NCBI RefSeq assembly: GCF_001983105.1
Contig: NZ_MOMC01000047.1
Span: 60,440-66,851, forward strand
Reading direction: 5' to 3'
From: Pseudofrankia asymbiotica
GTDB taxonomy: Bacteria; Actinomycetota; Actinomycetes; Frankiales; Frankiaceae
Length of the DNA: 6,412 nt
The position numbers were made by a program, and so were the translations under genes. This document shows, piece after piece, positions 1 to 5,333 of the stretch. Every line of letters starts with the position of its first letter. Positions within the stretch are counted from its first letter, which is position 1. The notes under the pieces were generated by a model. It was not told the DNA's origin and did not search any database. It saw nothing but the letters and a program-made list of their open reading frames with translations.

Positions 1-175
1 CCAACGTGGACGGGTCCGACACATCCCCTGGGACCAGCTCGATTCCAGAAGGAAGCTCCGCGCTGGCGCGGACGACGTCCCGGACGAGCGCACGTACGTC
101 ATGACCGGCGGCCAGCGCGGCCCTGGCCACGGCGCCGCCGACCTTGCCCGTGGCTCCGGTCACCAGTACTCGCAC
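1..175 (-). CDS. Atypical SDR / NmrA-like NAD(P)-binding protein, N-terminal fragment
   Basis: The first 58 residues of a protein that continues past the left edge. The N-terminus MRVLVTGATGKVGGAV is a Rossmann first strand plus dinucleotide-binding loop (G7-x2-G10-x2-G13). It is followed by a helix, then HDVRALVRD (second strand with basic residues, a pattern often seen with NADPH binding), then ELVPGDVSDPSTL, the 'x-G-D-x-x-D' strand typical of atypical SDRs such as NmrA-like redox sensors and NAD(P)H:quinone reductase-like proteins. Substrate and catalytic residues lie outside the window, so enzyme versus sensor cannot be decided. The start is GTG at 175-173; the in-frame codons just upstream (GGC, GCC, GTC, AGA, TAT) offer no alternative. 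No Shine-Dalgarno is visible, but a TATAGA hexamer lies 9 nt upstream, which would fit a leaderless message. It is divergent from the SnoaL-like gene at 472. Confidence 0.85.
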   Translation of the reverse strand, partial: MRVLVTGATGKVGGAVARAALAAGHDVRALVRDVVRASAELPSGIELVPGDVSDPSTL

Positions 176-184
176 GCCGGCGAC

Positions 185-190
185 TCTATA
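185..190 (-). promoter_or_regulatory. Candidate -10 box (TATAGA) of the SDR gene
   Basis: Read on the minus strand, TATAGA is an A/T island in GC-rich sequence and a 4-of-6 or better match to actinobacterial -10 TANNNT-type boxes. Its 3' end is 9 nt from the GTG at 175, so transcription would start about 0-3 nt before the start codon. That gives a leaderless or nearly leaderless mRNA, consistent with the missing ribosome binding site. No convincing -35 hexamer is visible 16-18 bp upstream. Confidence 0.4.
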
Positions 191-299
191 GCGGGACCGG
201 TGACCCGGCGGCACGCCTCGCGCGCAGGGTAATCGGCCGGTCTGGCAGGCCTCTTCGGCAACGGCTACCGTGGCTGCCGAGCGGTGCCAGCGAGATCGT

Positions 300-352
300 T
301 TCGTGGGAAGAGCGCATTCGCGAGAAGAACACGGATGGTTCGTGAGAAGAAC
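300..352 (+). repeat. Three direct repeats, consensus TTCGYGRGAAGARC
   Basis: Three 14-bp copies lie in the spacer upstream of the SnoaL-like gene: TTCGTGGGAAGAGC (300-313), TTCGCGAGAAGAAC (317-330) and TTCGTGAGAAGAAC (339-352). The last two differ at one base. Start-to-start spacing is 17 and 22 bp. Each copy has an internal TTC-n4-GAA arrangement, so one copy could be a small operator. The cluster, upstream of a divergent gene pair, resembles iterated regulator sites, but I do not recognise the motif. Confidence 0.5.
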
Positions 353-357
353 GCAGA

Positions 358-373
358 ACTGTCGTCCGACAGT
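358..373. promoter_or_regulatory. 16-bp inverted repeat, possible operator
   Basis: Perfect 7-bp arms ACTGTCG / CGACAGT are separated by the 2-bp centre TC. The element starts 6 bp after the last of the three direct repeats and about 100 bp before the SnoaL-like start. Length and symmetry suit a dimeric helix-turn-helix regulator. There is no T-tract after it and no gene ends here, so a terminator is unlikely. Confidence 0.35.
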
Positions 374-428
374 GACGCAGTGGTCTCATCGGCGGTCGTT
401 CCCGCGGCCGGTCCTCATGCCCCGGTCC

Positions 429-448
429 CGGTGGCTGGTGAGCCACCG
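429..448 (+). promoter_or_regulatory. Hairpin in the 5' leader of the SnoaL-like gene
   Basis: Arms CGGTGGCT (429-436) and AGCCACCG (441-448) form a perfect 8-bp stem with a GGTG tetraloop. The stem ends 13 nt before the Shine-Dalgarno at 462-466. If the region is transcribed it should fold stably and could affect message stability or translation. No ligand-binding architecture is visible, so I do not call a riboswitch. Confidence 0.4.
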
Positions 449-471
449 AAGCCGACCATGAGGGAGAAGGC

Positions 472-975
472 ATGGACATCCATACTCTGGGTGAGATCGA
501 GCAGATCAAGCAGCTCAAGGCGCGCTACCTGCGGCTGGTCGACGAGAAGAGATGGGACGAGTGGGCCGACGTCTTCACGGAGGACTTCCACGGACGGCTG
601 GGTGACGTTCCCGAGGTGGAGCTCAACAGCCGCGACGAGTTCATCGCCTTCATCCGGCGGGCGATCGGGGCCGCGGTCACCGTTCACCACGGCCATATGC
701 CGGAGATCGAGGTCGTAGGGCCGGAAAAGGCCCGCGGGATCTGGGCGATGTACGACTACGTGAAGTTCGTCGGCCCGGAGGGAGATCTCGAGCTGGACGG
801 CTACGGGCACTACCACGAGGAATACCGGAAGTGCGAGGACGGCCGGTGGCGGATCTCCTCGCTGCGTCTCACCCGCATCATCGGAATGGTCGAGCAGCTG
901 GAGCGGAAGCTGCCGGGGCCCGCCATCCCGGCCAGCCGGGACGCGTCGGGCAGGCAGGAGCTCGCCCGTTCCTGA
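472..975 (+). CDS. SnoaL-like / NTF2-fold protein (SnoaL_4-type), possible dehydratase or isomerase
   Basis: A 167-residue protein, the usual size for a single alpha+beta cone-fold domain plus a short tail. Residues 8-40 form the family's opening helix (IEQIKQLKARYLRLVDEKRW) followed by WADVFTEDF. Residues 72-82 carry HHGHMPEIEVV, and 111-135 carry GYGHYHEEYRK...DGRWRISSLRLTR, the typical closing strands. Asp24 and His72 lie 48 residues apart, the same spacing as the Asp-His pair of LinA (D25/H73) and BaiE (D35/H83) as I recall them, and Tyr19 matches the BaiE Tyr. An active lyase or isomerase acting on a hydrophobic substrate (steroid, polyketide or xenobiotic) is therefore plausible, but the substrate is unknown. 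Residues 146-167 look disordered. ATG at 472 is supported by GGGAG at 462-466, 5 nt upstream. It appears to be a lone gene, divergent from the SDR and convergent with the transporter. Confidence 0.88.
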   Translation: MDIHTLGEIEQIKQLKARYLRLVDEKRWDEWADVFTEDFHGRLGDVPEVELNSRDEFIAFIRRAIGAAVTVHHGHMPEIEVVGPEKARGIWAMYDYVKFVGPEGDLELDGYGHYHEEYRKCEDGRWRISSLRLTRIIGMVEQLERKLPGPAIPASRDASGRQELARS

Positions 976-1039
976 CGGCGCCGCGACGCCGTTCCTGACG
1001 GCGCGGCCGCACCGCCCCTGACGGCGCGGCCACGCCGGC
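971..1039. repeat. Three 23-bp tandem repeats between convergent genes
   Basis: Three exact-length units (971-993, 994-1016, 1017-1039) each begin CCTGACGGCGC and diverge in the second half; units 2 and 3 are closest, sharing CCTGACGGCGCGGCC. The stop codon of the SnoaL-like gene (973-975) lies inside unit 1, so the array seems to have grown from its 3' end. Across the junction of units 1 and 2, CGCCGT-TCCTG-ACGGCG (987-1003) can form a 6-bp hairpin. There is no T-tract, so it is at most a weak bidirectional terminator. The array nearly fills the 76-bp gap before the livMG stop. Confidence 0.7.
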
Positions 1040-1051
1040 CCGGTGGCTCGC

Positions 1052-2995
1052 TCAGGTGAGGTACGCGGCGACGAGCTCGGGGGTGCCGCGGAGGTCGGCG
1101 GCGGTGCCGGTGAGCGCGAGCCGGCCGGAACGCAGGACGTAGGCCCGGTCGCACAGCTCGAAGGCCCGGGCGGAGTCCTGCTCGACGAGCAGCAGCGGCA
1201 CGCGCTCCCGGATCCGGGCGAGTGCCGCGTAGACCGCGTCGACGACCATCGGGGCCAGGCCCAGCGACGGCTCGTCGAGCAGCACCACCCGGGGCTCGGC
1301 CACGAGCACCCGGGCGAGCTCCAGCCGCCGGCGCCAGCCGTAGGCGAGCTGGTCGGCCGGTGTGTCCGCGAGCGCCGCGAGGCCCACCCGGGCCAGGGCC
1401 GCCCCGGCCTGTCCGGCGCGGGCCCGCTCGGTCCGCAGCATCGCGGGGCGGCGGGTGAGCGCGCCGCCGAGGCCGCACAGGCGCCGGTCCGCGACCGCCA
1501 GCATCACGTTCTCCACGCAGGTCAGGCCGTCGACGACCTGCGGGGTCTGGAAGGTGCGCCCGACCCCGGCGGCGCGGACCCGGTCCGGGCTGCGCCAGGC
1601 GACCGGCTCGCCGCCCACCGACAGGCCGCCGGCCGCCGGGACGAGCCCGGTCAGGGCGTTGAGCAGCGTCGACTTGCCGGAGCCGTTCGGCCCGACAAGC
1701 CCGACGATCTCCCCGGGGCGCACGTCGAGCCGGGCCCCGGCGACGGCCCGGACCCCGCCGAACCGGACATCTACGTCCCGGGCCGCCAGGGCGGCGGGGA
1801 CCGGCGCCAGGGCCCCGGACACGGCGGTGGGCGCCGGGACCGGTGGCGGCCCAGGCAAGCCGGGCGGGTCCGGCGGGTCCGGCGGGTCCGGCGGGTCCGG
1901 CGGGTCCGGCGGGTCCGGCGGGACGGCCGTGGCCGCGTCGAGAGCGCGGGTCGTGCCGCCGCCGCGACCGCGGCCGCGGCGGCGGGCATGGGCGCGTGCC
2001 GCGTGGGTGAGGCGGCCGGCGACCCCGATGAGGCCGTCGGGCACGGCGATGATGATGACGACGAGCAGTGCGCCGTAGACGAGGTCCTGGTAGCGGCCGA
2101 CGAAGCGGAGCCGCTCCGGGACCTGGACGACGAACAGGGCACCGACCAGCGGCCCCCACATCGACCCCATCCCGCCGAACAGCAGCGCCAGGAACAGGTT
2201 GATCGCCAGCTGCAGCGAGAACGTCTCCGGGAAGATCGCCGCCGACCGGTGCGCGAGCAGCGCCCCGGCCACCCCGGCGAACGCGGAGCCGACGGTGAAC
2301 AGCAGCACCCGTCGCCGCGTGACCGAGACCCCGGACATCGTCGCCACGACCGGGTTGTCCCGCACCGCGATCGCCTCGCGCCGCAGCGGCGAGCGTTCCA
2401 CCAGCGCGACGACGACCAGCGCGATCGTGAGCGCCGCGACCAGCAGAGGCAGGAGCTGCCCGTCGGTCGCCAACGTGTGGCCGAAGACCTCCGGGCGGGC
2501 GATGTTGAGCCGCTCACCGCCCTGGCCGCCGACCGCCGACCACTGGCGGAAGACGACGGTGACCAGGTAGCCGATGGCGAGCGTCGCGATCGCGTAGGCG
2601 AACTTCTCCGTGCGGCTGATCAGCAGCGCCAGCGCGGCGGCGCACAGGGCGGACACGACCACGGCGGCGCCGATGCCCGCGAGGAACCCGGCGTGGATCG
2701 CCACGGCCACCGACGTGTACCCGCCGATCGCCATGAACGCGGCCTGCGAGAACGCGAACTGGCCGGAGAGGCCGAAGACCAGGTAGAAGCCGAGTGTCGA
2801 GACGGCTAGCACGCACCAGGCGCCGAGCAGACCGTAGCCGTACTGCCCGCGGGTCAGCAGCCCGGCGAGGGTGGTCGCGGCGATGACCGCGGCGACGGTG
2901 CCCAGTTGGTGTCGCCGGTACGGCACCGGCAGCCCGCCACCGGCCCCGCCGGAGCCCGCACCCTCAGTCGCGGCGGTCGCGGTCGGTTCAGACAC
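1052..2995 (-). CDS. Fused LivM-type permease and Liv-type ATPase of a branched-chain amino acid-like ABC transporter
   Basis: 647 residues in two domains. Residues ~30-330 are a LivM-type inner-membrane permease with 8-9 hydrophobic segments, the motif GLSGQFAFSQAAFMAIGGY (75-93) and an EAA-like loop near 202-225. A linker (~331-400) is rich in Arg/Gly, then holds (PPD)6 at ~359-376, then Pro/Ala. Residues ~402-647 are an ATPase: Walker A GPNGSGKST (435-443), Q-loop RTFQ (Gln483), signature LAYGW (550-554), Walker B VVLLDE (Asp574, Glu575) and H-loop position Gln606 in LVEQD. The Q-loop region and the insert after it are LivG-like, while PSLGLAP and LVEQD...AYL resemble LivF. It would pair with LivH and the upstream binding lipoprotein. 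GTG at 2995 overlaps the livH stop by 8 bp (2988-2995), with AGGTGGG 5 nt upstream, so translation is probably coupled. No separate LivF follows. LivM-LivG fusions are known in actinobacteria; the real solute may be an amino acid, amide, urea or other small acid. Confidence 0.9.
   Translation of the reverse strand: MSEPTATAATEGAGSGGAGGGLPVPYRRHQLGTVAAVIAATTLAGLLTRGQYGYGLLGAWCVLAVSTLGFYLVFGLSGQFAFSQAAFMAIGGYTSVAVAIHAGFLAGIGAAVVVSALCAAALALLISRTEKFAYAIATLAIGYLVTVVFRQWSAVGGQGGERLNIARPEVFGHTLATDGQLLPLLVAALTIALVVVALVERSPLRREAIAVRDNPVVATMSGVSVTRRRVLLFTVGSAFAGVAGALLAHRSAAIFPETFSLQLAINLFLALLFGGMGSMWGPLVGALFVVQVPERLRFVGRYQDLVYGALLVVIIIAVPDGLIGVAGRLTHAARAHARRRGRGRGGGTTRALDAATAVPPDPPDPPDPPDPPDPPDPPGLPGPPPVPAPTAVSGALAPVPAALAARDVDVRFGGVRAVAGARLDVRPGEIVGLVGPNGSGKSTLLNALTGLVPAAGGLSVGGEPVAWRSPDRVRAAGVGRTFQTPQVVDGLTCVENVMLAVADRRLCGLGGALTRRPAMLRTERARAGQAGAALARVGLAALADTPADQLAYGWRRRLELARVLVAEPRVVLLDEPSLGLAPMVVDAVYAALARIRERVPLLLVEQDSARAFELCDRAYVLRSGRLALTGTAADLRGTPELVAAYLT
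1863..1922 (-). repeat. 9-bp in-frame tandem repeat encoding the (PPD)n linker
   Basis: On the plus strand the unit GGCGGGTCC is repeated six times without change (1863-1916), followed by a partial seventh copy, GGCGGG. On the coding (minus) strand it reads as Asp-Pro-Pro codons, giving six PPD units between permease and ATPase. The period is a multiple of three, so copy-number change by slippage alters linker length without breaking the frame. The identical copies suggest recent expansion. Confidence 0.9.
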
Positions 2996-3863
2996 GGCGG
3001 CCCACCTGCTCTCCGAACAGGCCGCGAGGCCGGATCGCCAGCACCGCGAGCATCAGGACGAAGGGGTAGGCCTCCCGGTAGCCGGGGGCTACGTAGCGGC
3101 CGACGACGTACTGGGCGAACCCGATCGCGACCGCGCCGAGCAGCACCGCCCCGATCCGGCCGAGCCCGACGAGCACGGCCGCGGCGAACGCGAACAGCAT
3201 CGGGCCGAAGCCGAGATCGACCGTCAGCGCCTGCGTTGGGGCGACGAGCACCCCGGCAAGGCCCGCGAGCGCGGCCGACAGGCCGAAGGCCAGCATCGAG
3301 GTGCGCGTGACCCGCACGCCGACGAGCGAGGCCGCGGCCCGGTCGGCGGCCAGCGCCCGCACCGAACGGCCGAACGGCGAGTGGCCGACGAGCAGCAGGA
3401 CCGCCGCGACGACCACGACCGTCGTCCCGATGACCAGCAGGTTCTGGTATGGGACGCGGGCACCGGCGAGCCGCCAGACGTCGCCGTGGAACGGGTCCGG
3501 GGCGAACTTGGGACTGGTGTCCTGCCAGATCGCGAGTGTCGCGCGAATGACCAGCGCGGCGCCGAGCGTCGCGATGACCACCGTGTGCTCCGAGCGCTGC
3601 CGGATCGGCGCGTAGGCGAACCGTTCCAGGACGATGCCGATCGCGAACATCGCCACGACGGCGATCAGCCAGCTGGACAGCAGCGTCAGCTCCAGGTCGT
3701 GGTACGCCCAGTAGGAGAGGTAGGCGCCCAGGGTGACCAGGTCACCCTGGGCGAAGTTGACCACCCCGGTCGCCCGGTAGATCAACAGGAAGCCGAGCGC
3801 GATCAGCGCGATGACGGACCCCTGCGTCAGCGCACTCGCGACAGCCGTGACGAACCCGCTCAC
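2988..3863 (-). CDS. LivH-type permease of a branched-chain amino acid-like ABC transporter
   Basis: 291 residues, normal for LivH. It is very hydrophobic, with about eight membrane segments (roughly 8-29, 33-53, 60-83, 94-112, 140-160, 188-209, 220-257 and 265-278). The family hallmark YRATGVVNFAQGDLVTLGAY spans residues 29-48. YAPIRQRSEHTVVIATLG (84-101) matches the conserved 'P-R-x3-T-x-G' stretch, and SPFGRSVRALAADRAAASL (162-180) is the cytoplasmic EAA-like loop that contacts the ATPase. RPRGLFGE near the end is the usual LivH-type C-terminus. It would form the membrane channel with the LivM half of the next protein. The start is GTG at 3863 after a purine-rich stretch (GAGAGG about 8 nt upstream). 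It lies 48 bp after the binding-protein gene and overlaps livMG by 8 bp (GTGTCTGA). A perfect 29-bp palindrome lies inside it at 3725-3753. Confidence 0.93.
   Translation of the reverse strand: MSGFVTAVASALTQGSVIALIALGFLLIYRATGVVNFAQGDLVTLGAYLSYWAYHDLELTLLSSWLIAVVAMFAIGIVLERFAYAPIRQRSEHTVVIATLGAALVIRATLAIWQDTSPKFAPDPFHGDVWRLAGARVPYQNLLVIGTTVVVVAAVLLLVGHSPFGRSVRALAADRAAASLVGVRVTRTSMLAFGLSAALAGLAGVLVAPTQALTVDLGFGPMLFAFAAAVLVGLGRIGAVLLGAVAIGFAQYVVGRYVAPGYREAYPFVLMLAVLAIRPRGLFGEQVGRRV
3725..3753. repeat. Perfect 29-bp palindrome inside livH
   Basis: Arms CGCCCAGGGTGACC (3725-3738) and GGTCACCCTGGGCG (3740-3753) are exact reverse complements around a single base. The element encodes AQGDLVTLGA (residues 38-47), part of the conserved LivH motif. 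Symmetry may therefore arise from a constrained protein sequence combined with codon choice, but 14 matching pairs is long. In mRNA it would form a strong hairpin about 110 nt into the cistron. Confidence 0.75.
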
Positions 3864-3871
3864 CGTCCGCG

Positions 3872-3885
3872 CCTCTCTCTCCTCC
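3872..3885 (-). promoter_or_regulatory. Purine-rich ribosome binding region of livH
   Basis: On the minus strand GGAGGAGAGAGAGG covers these bases. The distal GGAGG is 18 nt from the GTG at 3863, too far for best use. The proximal GAGAGG is about 8 nt away and is the likelier site. The 48-bp spacer from the binding-protein stop holds no terminator-like hairpin, which supports co-transcription. Confidence 0.5.
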
Positions 3886-3911
3886 GGTCCCTCTCCTGCG
3901 GCCGGGGCGGA

Positions 3912-5257
3912 TCAGTCCGCGTAGACCTTCTGGGTCTTGAAGACGCCGTTCTGGTAACGGCCCATCACGACCTGGCTGGTCAGGAAGCCGTCCTTGTTGG
4001 CGTAGCTGGCGTCGCAGATGCCGGCGAAGCCGGACAGCGACTTCAGACCGTCACGGATCGCCGCCGGGTCGGCGGAGCCGGCCTTCTCGATCACCTCGCG
4101 CAGGAGGAGCACCGAGTCGTAGAGCTCGGCGGAGCCGTACGACGGCGCGTAGCCGTACTTCGCCTTGAAACGGTCGAACCAGGCGCCCACCTGCGGCCGG
4201 CTCGGGTCGTCCTGCGGGTTGCAGTCGACGGCGCCGTAGACGTTGTCCAGCAGCGCCGGGTCGCCGACACCTGTCGCGAACGACGAGAAGCCGACGCTGC
4301 CGGGGCCGATGTGCGGGACGTCGCGCAGGCCCTGCTGGGCGAACGTCTTCACGGTCAGCGCCAGCGTGTTCGGCGTGCCCCAGTCGATGACGGCCTGCGC
4401 CCCCGCCTGCGCCATCGAGGACACCTCGCCGGTGAGGTCGGTGGCGTTGTAGGCGAAGCTCTTGTCCGACACCAGCGGGGTGGCGGCGAGGCCCGCCTTC
4501 ACCCCGGTCGAGCCCTGCTGGCCGAACGCGGTGTCGACCCGCAGCAGGCCGAGCTTCTTCGCGCCCAGCACCGAGGTCGCGAACTCGGTGGCCCGCCGCG
4601 CGGAGGTGTCGTTGCGCGGCCGGGTGCCGAACATCCAGGGGCTGCCGCTCGGCCCGTCGGTGGCCAGGCGCCCGTCGGTGGAGTTCTGCAGGATCGGGAC
4701 GCCGGCCTGGTTGATCCGGGCGAGCAGCGCCAGCGCCGTCGTCGACGACACCGGGCCGAGCAGCGCGGTCGGCTTCCGCTCCAGCGCCAGGTTGAACGAG
4801 TTGTCGACGTCCTGTCCGGTGGGGGAGGTGTCGACCGCGGCGAACTCGACCGGGTGCCCGCCGATCCCGCCGACCGTGTTGATGTCCTCGACGGCCATCC
4901 GGGCGCCGTCGTTGAAGTCGTTGATCGCGTTCGGGTCCCTGGAGTTCGTCTTGTCCCCGATCAGCGCGACCAGCTTCACCGGCGCCGGGAGCGTGAACTC
5001 CTTCGACGGCGCGATCGCCGCCGCGGTGCTCCCGGGCGAGGCGGACGACGCCGGGGCGTTGTCGTCGTCCCCGGTGTCGCGCGAGCAGCCGACGGCGACG
5101 AGCAGCGTGGCCGCGGTCGCCAGCGAGACCGCCGTCAGGCGGCGCGCCCGCGGCGTGGGCCGTAAGGACGGCTCGGATCTGGTCGTGGCGGGCGTAACAG
5201 CCGTCCAGCCCGGCCCGCGGGCCGGGCTCGGCCGGTCGAGCGGCGGAGTTCTGACAT
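3912..5257 (-). CDS. Liv-type substrate-binding lipoprotein, leader apparently frameshifted
   Basis: Captures the solute for the LivH/LivMG transporter outside the membrane. The type I periplasmic binding fold (Peripla_BP_6-like) begins at PVKLVALIGDKTNS and includes VEFAAVDTSPTGQDVDN, the GPVSSTTALALLARINQAGVPIL stretch, then LGLLRVDTAFGQQGSTGVKAGL and a C-terminal YQNGVFKTQKVYAD. GTG at 4979 would begin at the first strand and lose the export signal. Upstream, the same frame stays open to 5294 and encodes RRLTAVSLATAATLLVAVGC, a basic n-region, hydrophobic core and lipobox AVGC (Cys codon 5087-5085), then a Ser/Ala/Asp-rich tether. That frame has no ATG, GTG or TTG between 4979 and its stop at 5297-5295. 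The only good start is ATG 5257 with GGAGG 4 nt upstream, one frame off; its frame ends at TGA 5137-5135. A -1 shift between 5257 and 5138 would give the full lipoprotein. Coordinates here span that apparent gene; the frame-intact core is 3912-4979. Confidence 0.78.
5207..5228. repeat. Perfect 22-bp GC-only-core palindrome in the lipoprotein leader
   Basis: Arms AGCCCGGCCCG (5207-5217) and CGGGCCGGGCT (5218-5228) are exact reverse complements with no spacer. It lies 29-50 nt downstream of the ATG at 5257, inside the interval where the reading frame must shift. All but the outer base pair are G-C. Such sequences are prone to polymerase slippage, deletion and base-calling loss, so this is a likely place for the missing base, whether real or technical. 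Confidence 0.8.
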
Positions 5258-5261
5258 GTCG

Positions 5262-5266
5262 CCTCC
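5262..5266 (-). promoter_or_regulatory. Shine-Dalgarno GGAGG deciding the lipoprotein start
   Basis: On the minus strand GGAGG is followed by CGAC and ATG (5257-5255). It is the best ribosome binding site upstream of the transporter operon and is correctly placed for that ATG. It is the main reason to place translation initiation there even though the frame does not run directly into the binding-protein frame. Confidence 0.65.
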
Positions 5267-5304
5267 GAGCATCGGCGGTGGACCGAATATCCGGTTAGGC
5301 GGCG

Positions 5305-5333
5305 AATCTAGCGCCAACCTGACGACTCGTCAG
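5305..5333 (-). promoter_or_regulatory. Candidate promoter of the transporter operon
   Basis: On the minus strand a -35-like CTGACG (5333-5328) is followed after exactly 17 bp by a -10-like TAGATT (5310-5305). The expected transcription start is near 5298, leaving a leader of about 40 nt before ATG 5257. The -35 hexamer lies within the 21-bp palindrome at 5316-5336, as expected for a repressor-controlled promoter. Confidence 0.45.

Noticed and set aside
458..718. Alternative start ATG 458 or an upstream overlapping ORF for the SnoaL gene
   Set aside because: It is in a different frame giving a Ser/Arg-rich product; ATG 472 has the correctly spaced GGGAG and a family-like sequence.
1863..1922. 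Gly-Gly-Ser linker repeats on the plus strand
   Set aside because: This is just the opposite-strand reading of the PPD codons; the minus frame holds the real protein.
810..2159. Minus-strand open frame of 449 codons overlapping livMG and SnoaL
   Set aside because: Pro/Arg/Gly-rich and out of frame with the ATPase domain motifs; it crosses the convergent gap and the SnoaL gene.
1043..2809. Long plus-strand open frame (588 codons) opposite livMG
   Set aside because: The product is Arg/Gly/Glu/Asp-rich low-complexity sequence without domain motifs, and it lies antisense to a clearly conserved transporter protein. This is typical of shadow frames in very GC-rich DNA.
2871..5165. Long plus-strand open frame (764 codons) opposite livH and the binding protein
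   Set aside because: Arg-rich low-complexity shadow spanning three minus-strand cistrons and their spacers; no ribosome binding site or family motif.
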